Positions 55,968 to 63,013 of a stretch of 64,000 nucleotides of DNA are shown in pieces. The stretch comes from Deinococcus sp. KSM4-11. Its GTDB lineage: Bacteria > Deinococcota > Deinococci > Deinococcales > Deinococcaceae. The translations under genes and the position numbers were made by a program. Location: the NCBI RefSeq assembly GCF_004801415.1, contig NZ_SSNX01000001.1, positions 124,001 through 188,000 on the forward strand, in the 5' to 3' direction. The number at the start of each line of letters is the position of its first letter. The stretch's first letter is position 1. A model generated the notes under the pieces. The model worked only from the letters and a program-made list of their open reading frames with translations. It ran no database searches and was not told where the DNA came from.

Positions 55968-56914
55968 TTGAGGGCCTCCAGATAGGTGGTGAGATCGCCG
56001 ATCTCGGCGTCCGTGAGGGGCAGGGTGGGCATGTGCACGCCGGGCTTGATGCCCTGGGTGTCAGCCAGCCAGTGGCGCAGGTGCGCGGGGGTGTTCGTCA
56101 GGACGCCCCCGGCGATGGTCGGGCTCGATGCGAAATGCGTGAGTTCAGGGCCAAGGGCGCCGGCGTGCGGAAAGCTGGACGACAGTCCACGCACCAGGTG
56201 ACACGCGCCACACTGCACCTGTCGGAAGGTGGCCTCTCCACGCCGGGCGCCTGTGTCCGCGACGGCCATGGCGGGAGCGGCGCGCTTCGCGGCGCCACCG
56301 GCATAGGCGGCGGGATCCTCAGCGACCACCGTGAAGCGCATCCACGCGTGCTGCGCGCCGCAGAACTCGTTGCAGGCACCACTGTACCGGCCCGGCGCGC
56401 CCGCCTCGATCCACAGCCGCGCGTGCTGGCCAGGAATCACATCGATCTTGCGGCCCAGCTGCGGCGCGGAGAAATCGTGGATCACGTCCATGCTGGTCAG
56501 GTCGAGCAGGACGCGGCGTCCGGCCGGGATGTGCAGCTCGCCGGTGGACTGCGCACCGTCCGGGGTGCGGAACGACCAGTACCACTGGTGCGCCGTCACG
56601 TACACGTCCGGCGCCCCGCTGCCGGTGGCTGGGGACGCCGCCGCCGCCGCGCGTACGGTAGCCACCAGCAGCCCCACCACAAGCAGCGCCGCACCGGCGA
56701 TCCAGCCCCACTCGTCGGCGGCATTCCCGAACACCTGGGCGGGTTCACCGTCCGCGCCGCGGTGGCGGTAGCGCCACATCAGGTACCACAACAGTCCGGC
56801 CACGGCCAGGAAAACGGCGCCTCCCAGCCAGAACGTCAGGCGCGTGACCTCGAACAGGGGCTGCGCGAGGGTCGACGCGGGATCGAAGACGGGGAAGGAA
56901 CTCGACACACTCAC
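55964..56914 (-). CDS. ctaC: cytochrome c oxidase subunit II with fused cytochrome c
   Basis: A 316-residue caa3 subunit II. Two membrane helices (about residues 26-50 and 68-90) lead to a cupredoxin domain with HQWYWSF and the CuA site CNEFCGAQHAWMRF, then a cytochrome c domain with CGACH. Fused heme c is the mark of caa3 oxidases and lets the enzyme take electrons from soluble carriers. It is the first gene of the eight-gene module. Confidence 0.95.
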   Translation of the reverse strand: MSVSSSFPVFDPASTLAQPLFEVTRLTFWLGGAVFLAVAGLLWYLMWRYRHRGADGEPAQVFGNAADEWGWIAGAALLVVGLLVATVRAAAAASPATGSGAPDVYVTAHQWYWSFRTPDGAQSTGELHIPAGRRVLLDLTSMDVIHDFSAPQLGRKIDVIPGQHARLWIEAGAPGRYSGACNEFCGAQHAWMRFTVVAEDPAAYAGGAAKRAAPAMAVADTGARRGEATFRQVQCGACHLVRGLSSSFPHAGALGPELTHFASSPTIAGGVLTNTPAHLRHWLADTQGIKPGVHMPTLPLTDAEIGDLTTYLEALK

Positions 56915-57077
56915 CTCGGCTGGAGATCGGAGTGGCGACCATGGCGCTCTGGCTGGAGCGGTCAGGGCCGCTCGGACGGCAATGTCGTGTCACGACTTTG
57001 ACTGGCTCAGCGTACGCGTCCCTTCAGTGCACCACCAATTGAGGGTTGGTTCATGAAATCACCGGGCGAGCGTGGGC

Positions 57078-58046
57078 TCACCCGGACGGCGGCACCGTGA
57101 ACTGCCAGCGTTCCCCCCCGCCCAACGGCAGGCGCACCGGGATCACGCTGGTGACTTCGAGGTGGAGGTCGTCCAGGACGCGTTCCCAGAACCGCCGAGC
57201 CCCTCCATTCTCCCGGTGGAAGTCCACAGTCCACGTTCCGCGGCGGGCGCCAAGCAGATCACGCGCCAGCGACCGGCCCAGGCCGCGCCCCTGCCACGCA
57301 GGCACGACGCTCAATTCCGACAGCGCGAACCGCGTGGCATCCCGGCCCTGCCGCAGCAGCACGAAGCCGGCAGGCCGCTGGTTTACCCACAGCAACTGGG
57401 CGTGATCCGGGCCGCCCTGCCAATACCGCTTGAAGGGGGGATACCGGTACTCCCCGCTGGCCGTCATGGGGACATGGTGGTATGGACTGAGGGCATGCAG
57501 GTGGTGTTGAAGGAGCGTCCAGGTGAGGGCCTGGTGCCTGGCCGCCGCTGGCCGGAGGGCATAGTCCGGCACCAGCGCCGCCGGCCCCTGCGGGTTCAGG
57601 AAGGCCGCCTGCACCGCCTGAGACCGTAAGGTCGCCTCCCACCGCGACAGGGAGGCGCGCACATCCGTCCGCTCCTGGCCGAGCTGCAGCACGAGCGCGC
57701 GCGTCACTTCATCGACGCGGCGCGCGCCCTCAGCCGTCAGGATCAGCAGGGTGCGGTTCCCCCGGGCTGGATCCACCGCGCGCTGCAGCAGCCCATTGCG
57801 CTCCGCCCGCTGGGAGAGCTCCACCACGCTGTTGTGGCCCAGCAGCATGGACTCGGCCAGCTCACCAACGCTGGGGGTGCCGGTGAGATGCCCGGCCACG
57901 TGCACCAGCAGCGCGTACTGTTGTGACGTCAGGTCGGCCGCCTGAATGTGCTGCAGGCTGGCCCGGTCATAGCGCACCACCGCGTCCCGGAAGGTGGCCA
58001 GCGTTCGGTAGGCAGACGCAGCGATCTCCGTGTGGGCACGATTCAT
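57078..58046 (-). CDS. MarR-GNAT fusion regulator
   Basis: A 322-residue protein. Residues about 1-150 are a MarR winged helix (LTSQQYALLVHVAG, SVGELAESMLLGHNSVVELSQ, GNRTLLILTAEGARRVDEV). Residues about 185-300 are an acetyltransferase domain with FALSELSVVPAWQGRGLGRSLARDLL, the acetyl-CoA loop Q-x-x-G-x-G. The pair may sense a small amine and acetylate it or a protein. ATG 58046 follows AGGGA with good spacing and is preferred to 58055. Confidence 0.85.
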   Translation of the reverse strand: MNRAHTEIAASAYRTLATFRDAVVRYDRASLQHIQAADLTSQQYALLVHVAGHLTGTPSVGELAESMLLGHNSVVELSQRAERNGLLQRAVDPARGNRTLLILTAEGARRVDEVTRALVLQLGQERTDVRASLSRWEATLRSQAVQAAFLNPQGPAALVPDYALRPAAARHQALTWTLLQHHLHALSPYHHVPMTASGEYRYPPFKRYWQGGPDHAQLLWVNQRPAGFVLLRQGRDATRFALSELSVVPAWQGRGLGRSLARDLLGARRGTWTVDFHRENGGARRFWERVLDDLHLEVTSVIPVRLPLGGGERWQFTVPPSG

Positions 58047-58055
58047 CCTGACCAT

Positions 58056-58431
58056 CCCTGGACGCGTTCAAAGTCAGAACACACTGCCATCGCACGGCCT
58101 CCCGCCCTCCGCGCCGAAGCCGCTCCCCAATGTGGGGGATCAGACCTTAGGGAACCACGCTCCATGTCGCCTTCATCATGAATCACAACGGCGTCGCGTG
58201 CCCTTGAGCACTGATGCTGGTCGGCACGATCCCCCACGACGCCCCGGTCGCGGTTTGGTCGCCCAGCGCGCCGGGTCGGCCACCAGGGCGAGCGATTTGG
58301 CCGGCGCGCCATGCACCACTACCGCGACCACGAAGGCGGTGATAGCAGGGTACCGATCGGGAATGCGCGGCCGTACTCGACCAGGCATGGTGGGCATGAG
58401 CCACGTGGTCGTGGTCACAGCAGAACCGCCT
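58056..58431. other. intergenic region with degenerate repeat copy
   Basis: About 375 bp without a supported gene. The right part (58321-58432) is the second copy of the degenerate repeat seen at 40539. On the minus strand an open frame of about 80 codons is compatible with a decayed coding fragment. Confidence 0.45.
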
Positions 58432-58432
58432 T
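58321..58432. repeat. degenerate repeat, copy 2
   Basis: Aligns by eye with 40539-40657 over about 110 bp. Shared blocks include ACCACGAAGGCG, ATCGGGAA, GTACTCGACCAGGCATGGTGG and CAGAACCGCCTTC (cited in short pieces). Both copies lie inside unit B. Confidence 0.55.
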
Positions 58433-59178
58433 CAGCCCATGAGTTCCAGCAGGTACAGGGCCACGAACCCCGCAAAGAACGCGGCGGTGATCAGCGGCGT
58501 CTCCTTGACCTCGTGTGCCTCGGTCAGGAGTTCCTCGGTGACCAGGAACAGCAGCGCCGCGGCGCCGAAGGACAACACGATTTCCAGCGCCAGCCCCGAC
58601 AGGCCCTGCAAGAGCGTGCCCCCGAGCAGCGCCCCCAGGATCACCAGCAGACTCAGGCCCGTCACCGTGGCGATGGTTCGGCCGCGGGATGTGCCCGCCT
58701 GCCCCAGACTGGATGCCACCGACACCCCGAGGAACAGCAGTTCCAGCGTCAGGGCCACCACCAGCAGCGTCCCCACCCGCGCGCCCGCCGCGAAGCCCAC
58801 GCCGATCAGCAGGCCGTCGATCAGGACGTCGATGCCGACCACTGTGATCAGCCCGACGTTGCTTGCCTCCTTGCCGGTGGTCTGGGGGCCGACGCCCTCC
58901 AGCCGCTCGGCGAAATGCCGGATGAGGAGCATCACGATGACGCCGAGCGCGAAACCGATCACCACGCCGACAGGCTGGTGATTGCGCGTGATCTCGGGGA
59001 GCAGTTCGCCGGCGGCGGCCGCGAACACCACGCCTGCGGCGAAGTGCTGGACGAGGCTGCGCAGCTGATCGCTGGGCGTCCTGAAGGTGGCGACTGTGCC
59101 GCCCAGGATGGTGGCCGCCACCGGGATCAGCGTCAGGGTCAGGATCTGACCCAGCGGCGCACTCAAGAGCGTGGGCAC
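58432..59178 (-). CDS. ZIP-family metal transporter
   Basis: A 248-residue protein with eight helices. HFAAGVVFAAAAGELLPEI is the helix IV-type metal motif (His, Glu) and VGIDVLIDGLLIGVGFAAG the helix V-type motif, in which Asp replaces one usual His. ZIP proteins bring zinc, iron or manganese to the cytosol. The altered motif may mean a different metal preference. The end (LLELMG) touches the degenerate repeat. Confidence 0.85.
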   Translation of the reverse strand: MPTLLSAPLGQILTLTLIPVAATILGGTVATFRTPSDQLRSLVQHFAAGVVFAAAAGELLPEITRNHQPVGVVIGFALGVIVMLLIRHFAERLEGVGPQTTGKEASNVGLITVVGIDVLIDGLLIGVGFAAGARVGTLLVVALTLELLFLGVSVASSLGQAGTSRGRTIATVTGLSLLVILGALLGGTLLQGLSGLALEIVLSFGAAALLFLVTEELLTEAHEVKETPLITAAFFAGFVALYLLELMG

Positions 59179-59402
59179 CCAGTGGCCATCTGGGGGCGCT
59201 GAGTGTCGACAGTGCCCGAATGGTCAACGCGTCGCGCGCGAGCTGCACCAGACCTGAGGGAGATCAGTCGGGCCGTCTCACAGTGCGGGGCTGCCGAGCG
59301 CGCGGAAGTCATCCCTCACTGTAGCTGAGCGGTCGCTCATACATGGACTTGGTCGGGATTGTTTCGCCCTACGTCATCGGTGCTGCTGCGCTGCACCTTC
59401 CG

Positions 59403-59408
59403 TAGAAT
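59403..59408 (+). promoter_or_regulatory. -10 box before TauE/SafE gene
   Basis: TAGAAT is eight bases before ATG 59417 with no Shine-Dalgarno, again leaderless in style. Confidence 0.45.
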
Positions 59409-59416
59409 GCCTCGGC

Positions 59417-60196
59417 ATGTCGTCCCTCGATCTGCTGGCACTCGTCGTGATTTTCTTCGCGACGAGCGTCATCAGCGTCGTGACCGGCGCCACCTCTTTG
59501 ATCACCGTGCCCGCCCTGCTCGCCTTTGGCGTCCCGCCCACCGTCGCGCTCGGCACCAACATGCTGGCCCTGACTGCGCTCAGCGTCGGCGCCTCAGTTC
59601 CGTTCCTGGGTGGTGACACCCTGGATCGGTCCCGCCTGCCTGCCCTGATCGGCCTGACCCTGATCGGCTCCATCGCCGGCGCGCTGCTGGTCTTCAGGGT
59701 GCCGCCGACCATCCTGCCCCTGATCATCGCGGTCGCCATGCTGGTGGTGGCAGTCGTTGTCCTGCGGTCGGCCCGCCGCGCCACACCGGAGCTTCCCTCC
59801 CCGCAGCACGGCCCATTTGTCGGCTACGTGCTCACGCTGCTGCTCGCCGTCTACGGGGGGTTTTTCAGCGGCGGGTACGTGACCCTACTGACGGCGGCCT
59901 TCGTCACGGCGTTCCAGATGCCCTTTCTGCGGGCGGTGGCGACCACCAAGGTGGTAAACGTGGCCTCGTCGCTGGTGGCCACAGTGATCTTCGCGTGGCG
60001 CGGCGTCATCGACTGGCGTCTGGGCGCGGTGCTGGCCGTGATGATGTACGTGGGGGCGACGCTCGGGGCCCGCTGGACGTTGCGGCTCCCCGAGGCTGTC
60101 GTGCGCCGCGTGTTCGTGGTGACCGTGGTGCTGCTCGCCATCAAGACCCTCGCCCTTGATGTCCCGTGGGGACAGCTGGAACAGCTGTCCCCCTGA
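59417..60196 (+). CDS. TauE/SafE-family anion exporter
   Basis: A 259-residue protein with eight helices arranged as two repeats. TGATSLITVPALLAFGVPPTVALGTN in the first half (cited in parts: TGATSLITVPALL, TVALGTNMLAL) and YGGFFSGGYVTLLTAAFV in the second are typical. The family exports sulfite, sulfoacetate and similar anions. No sulfur metabolism gene is near. Confidence 0.88.
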   Translation: MSSLDLLALVVIFFATSVISVVTGATSLITVPALLAFGVPPTVALGTNMLALTALSVGASVPFLGGDTLDRSRLPALIGLTLIGSIAGALLVFRVPPTILPLIIAVAMLVVAVVVLRSARRATPELPSPQHGPFVGYVLTLLLAVYGGFFSGGYVTLLTAAFVTAFQMPFLRAVATTKVVNVASSLVATVIFAWRGVIDWRLGAVLAVMMYVGATLGARWTLRLPEAVVRRVFVVTVVLLAIKTLALDVPWGQLEQLSP

Positions 60197-60249
60197 GGAT
60201 CACGCCGCCGAGCATCAGACACCATGGCAGGCGGCATCATGGCCGGCCG

Positions 60250-60866
60250 TCAAGCAGGGGTGGGCGTACGTCCTGGGCGTGGGGTGGCACCTGTCCCTGC
60301 GAGACGGTTCAGCAGCAGGGCGTTGACGGTCACGATGACGGTGCTGGCGCTCATCAGCAGCGCCGCCCACTCGGGGCGCAGCAGCAGGCCGTAGCTCGGG
60401 TACAGCACGCCTGCCGCGATGGGGATCGCCAGGACGTTGTACGCCGCCGCCCAGAACAGGTTCTGCCGGATCTTCGACTGCACGCGCCGGGCGAGCACCA
60501 CGGCGCCCGCGACCGCGGCCCGGTCGTTTCGCACCAGGATCACGTCGGCGGTCTCGACGGCCACATCGGTACCGGCACCGATGGCGATGCCCACGTCGGC
60601 CTGCGCGAGCGCGGGCGCGTCGTTCACGCCGTCACCGACATCGCAACCATGCGGCCCTGGGCCTGGAGTTCCTGCCCCTTCGCTGCCTTGTCCTCCGGGA
60701 GCACATCGGCGATCACGGTGTCGATGCCGAGGTCACAGGCCACGGCGCCGGCGGTGCGGCCGTTGTCGCCGGTGAGCATCACGGTGCGCACGCCCGCGTC
60801 ATGCAGGGCGCTTACCGCCTGACGGGCGGTCGCCCGCACCGTGTCGGCGACCGCGGCACTGTCCCC
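60250..60866 (-). pseudogene. P-type metal ATPase remnant (CopA-like C-terminal part)
   Basis: The minus strand encodes the hinge end of a heavy-metal P-type ATPase: VADTVRATARQAVSALHDAG, VMLTGDNGRTAGAVA, then NDAPALAQADVGIAIGAGTD and the last two helices to LLNRLAG. The phosphorylation motif DKTGT, metal-binding CPx helix and N-terminal domains are missing, because the gene is cut at the junction-3 terminator. A missing base near 60639 also shifts the frame: restoring one G gives VAMVGDGVNDAPALA. It cannot be functional. Confidence 0.88.
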
Positions 60867-60877
60867 GCACGGACAAC

Positions 60878-60905
60878 AAAAGAAAAGACCTCGACTGAGT
60901 CGAGG
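60878..60905 (-). terminator. rho-independent terminator beside junction 3
   Basis: Minus-strand CCTCGAC-TCA-GTCGAGG (60889-60905) followed by TCTTTTCTTTT. Same stem as at junction 2, differing in the loop (TCA/TGA), and in the same position seven bases past the CCA. Confidence 0.85.
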
Positions 60906-60912
60906 TTTACGT

Positions 60913-61082
60913 TGGTGGGTGGTAGAGGACTCGAACCTACGACCTCTCGCGTGTGAAGCGCGAGATTTGCCGTCTAGGACGCTTAAATTCGCTCTAACTC
61001 GCAATCTGGCCTGCGGGTATTGGGGCCGCTCACGCTATCTCACCCCGTATTCACTCGCTGTCTGTCGGTCACTGTCGATCAG
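60913..61082 (-). other. attachment junction 3: tRNA-Val(CAC) 3' half plus conserved element flank
   Basis: The 47-nt piece (60913-60959) reads TTCACAC, GCGAG, AGGTC, GTAGG-TTCGAGT-CCTCT, ACCACCC, A, CCA. It differs from junction 2 at several places, including one that unpairs the T stem. The right flank (60960-61082) keeps GCGAGATTTGCCGTCTAGG, CTATCTCACCCC, GTATTCACTCGC and the GTCGGTCA/GTCGATCA pair. It separates units B and C. Confidence 0.83.
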
Positions 61083-61208
61083 CGTTTGAGGTGGGCGATT
61101 GACACGGGCCACGCACATCACCTCGTCAGCGCCGTCCTTCCCGACCACGGTGTCAGTGGTTCGTGGCGAGGAAGGTACCGCGCCCGAAATGAGGCGAGGA
61201 CGGCAACC

Positions 61209-62885
61209 TCACTGCACCACGAGGTCGAGGGTCGACACCCGCACGTCGAAGTGCATGCTCTGCCCGCGGGCGTCGCTCACCGTCAGCGTCGTCGTGCCGG
61301 CACTCACCGGCGTCACGGTCAGGGTTGTCCCTGACACGCTCGCCGTCACATTGCTGTTGTTGGCCGTCACGGTGAAGGCGCCGCTGTACCCAGCTTCCTG
61401 AAGAGTGAAGGCCTTCGCGGCGCCACTGGGGAAGTCGTACAGCGCCGGAACCGGCTGCGTGCCGTCCAGCACCGTCACCGGGTTGCCTTTGACTGTCAAG
61501 GTCAGGGTCTTGACGGTCACACCACCGCTGGCCACCGTGATGGTCACCGGCCCCGATGTGTTCGGCGCCGTGATCGGGAAGTAGGCGTTGTCCGAGTCGT
61601 CATAGGAGAGCTCTCCGACCACTGCTCCACCTGTGGCTGTCACCGTAGGTTCTGAGGCGATCTCGATGCCGTAGATGTCCTGCAGCGTCACATACAGGGT
61701 GCTCGTCTGACCCGTGTTCACCGTGTCCGGCGACAGGTTGATAACCGAGTTGTCGAGACTGACCGGCCCGTTTTTGGGAGCGTAGCTGACTGGCGCGCCG
61801 ACTACGCCCTCGAAGTTGAGCGCGAACGTGTACCAGGGATAGGGGCCTCGCGGCACACTCATCGGGGTGGTGAAGAGGAAATGGGCCTCGCCGTTGGCAT
61901 CGGTCACAGTGCTCTCTGGGTTGAAGGAGCCAAGACCGCCGGAGTCGGCCGTCACCCGCACGCCGCTCGCATGCACGGGCCTGCCCAGGTAGGAGAACAG
62001 TTTGCCAGTGACGTGCATGATGGAGCCGGGAATCCCCGTATATGTGTTGTAATCAATGGCAACACTTGCTGAGTGAAGCGCACTCACGGCGTAGTCGGCA
62101 CTCGCGAGCGAACCTGTCGTGGTGGCGCAGTTCCCATCTGGCGGAATGAACACCGTGGTGATCTGATCGCCCGTGTTTGTGGGCTCCGGCGCCGTCAGAA
62201 CCGGCGCGCTGGTGGTGCCACCCGTCAGCGTGAAGGCCGGATTGCTGCTGCAGACCCTGAACGCTGGCAGACCAGGATCGAGGATCACCTGGCCGCTCGC
62301 ATCCTTGAGCGTCACCGCGAGGGTATACGCCCCGCCCTGGTCGAGACCCACCTGGTGCGGGCCATTCCCGTATGAATCGTAGTCGTAGAGGTCGCCCAGA
62401 CGGCTGGTCACGCTGAGGGTGCCGCTCCCGGCGGCCGCCACGCCCGTCAGGGTCACCGTCAGCGGGGTGTTGGCGCCGGCCGTGACCGTGATCTGCTGAG
62501 TGGATGTGGACAACACTGCGCCGTGCACGTCCAGTGCGTCGATCACCAGGGTCTGCGATCCCGCGGGGACGACGAGCGAGAAGGTGCAGCTGACGCCCCC
62601 GCTGACCGCTGCGCAGCCGGGGGCGTTGGCGCCGACTCCGAAGGTCTGGTCGACCGTGCCGATCCGCACGCGGACGGCCGTGGTGCCGGCAGACAGGAAC
62701 TGTGCCCCCAGCCCGCTGGCCTTGACCGCCGGGATGAAGAGCTTCAAGGTGGCGCTGCCGGTGGCCTTCACCGGCGTCGAGGGTGCGGACGAGGTGGGGT
62801 CAGGGGTCGTGGTGGGCGCTGTCGACTGGGAGCACGCGGCGAGCAGCAGGGTGAGCGAGAGCAGAGAAGCCAGTCTGAGGTGCAT
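61209..62885 (-). CDS. secreted lipoprotein with Ig-like repeats 1
   Basis: A 558-residue protein with lipobox LTLLLAACSQ. After a Thr/Pro/Ser linker come several beta-sandwich repeats, including Big-type/invasin-like modules with conserved endings such as VTDANGEAHFLF and SPDTVNTGQTSTLYVTLQD. The final module closes with TLTVSDARGQSMHFDVRV. Likely a surface-anchored adhesion or scaffold protein. It is paralogous to the next gene. Confidence 0.82.
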   Translation of the reverse strand: MHLRLASLLSLTLLLAACSQSTAPTTTPDPTSSAPSTPVKATGSATLKLFIPAVKASGLGAQFLSAGTTAVRVRIGTVDQTFGVGANAPGCAAVSGGVSCTFSLVVPAGSQTLVIDALDVHGAVLSTSTQQITVTAGANTPLTVTLTGVAAAGSGTLSVTSRLGDLYDYDSYGNGPHQVGLDQGGAYTLAVTLKDASGQVILDPGLPAFRVCSSNPAFTLTGGTTSAPVLTAPEPTNTGDQITTVFIPPDGNCATTTGSLASADYAVSALHSASVAIDYNTYTGIPGSIMHVTGKLFSYLGRPVHASGVRVTADSGGLGSFNPESTVTDANGEAHFLFTTPMSVPRGPYPWYTFALNFEGVVGAPVSYAPKNGPVSLDNSVINLSPDTVNTGQTSTLYVTLQDIYGIEIASEPTVTATGGAVVGELSYDDSDNAYFPITAPNTSGPVTITVASGGVTVKTLTLTVKGNPVTVLDGTQPVPALYDFPSGAAKAFTLQEAGYSGAFTVTANNSNVTASVSGTTLTVTPVSAGTTTLTVSDARGQSMHFDVRVSTLDLVVQ

Positions 62886-62954
62886 AGAAACCGTCCTTTG
62901 AAGGGATGACGTGAAGGTGTCGGCTCACCAGCGGTGAATCGGTCGTCGAAGAGC

Positions 62955-62997
62955 GCGAGCTGGGAGGGCGACGCCGCGTGGCGCCATCCCAGCTCGC
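62955..62997 (-). terminator. hairpin between the two Ig-like genes
   Basis: GCGAGCTGGGA (62955-62965) pairs with TCCCAGCTCGC (62987-62997). On the minus strand it begins 17 bases after the stop at 63014 and should weaken read-through into the downstream paralogue. No T-run. Confidence 0.6.
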
Positions 62998-63013
62998 TTT
63001 GGGGTGCCCAGCC

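Noticed and set aside
60913..60959. Selenocysteine or suppressor tRNA (anticodon TCA) from the 7-nt loop CTTCACA
   Set aside because: Counting back from CCA gives standard tRNA numbering only with the loop TTCACAC (CAC, valine). The longer perfect stem around CTTCACA is explained by element-side bases forming an integrase core site.
60841..61089. Plus-strand ORF containing EDSNLRPLACEARDLPS
   Set aside because: This is the antisense translation of the tRNA 3' half, a familiar false ORF, and it lacks a start signal.
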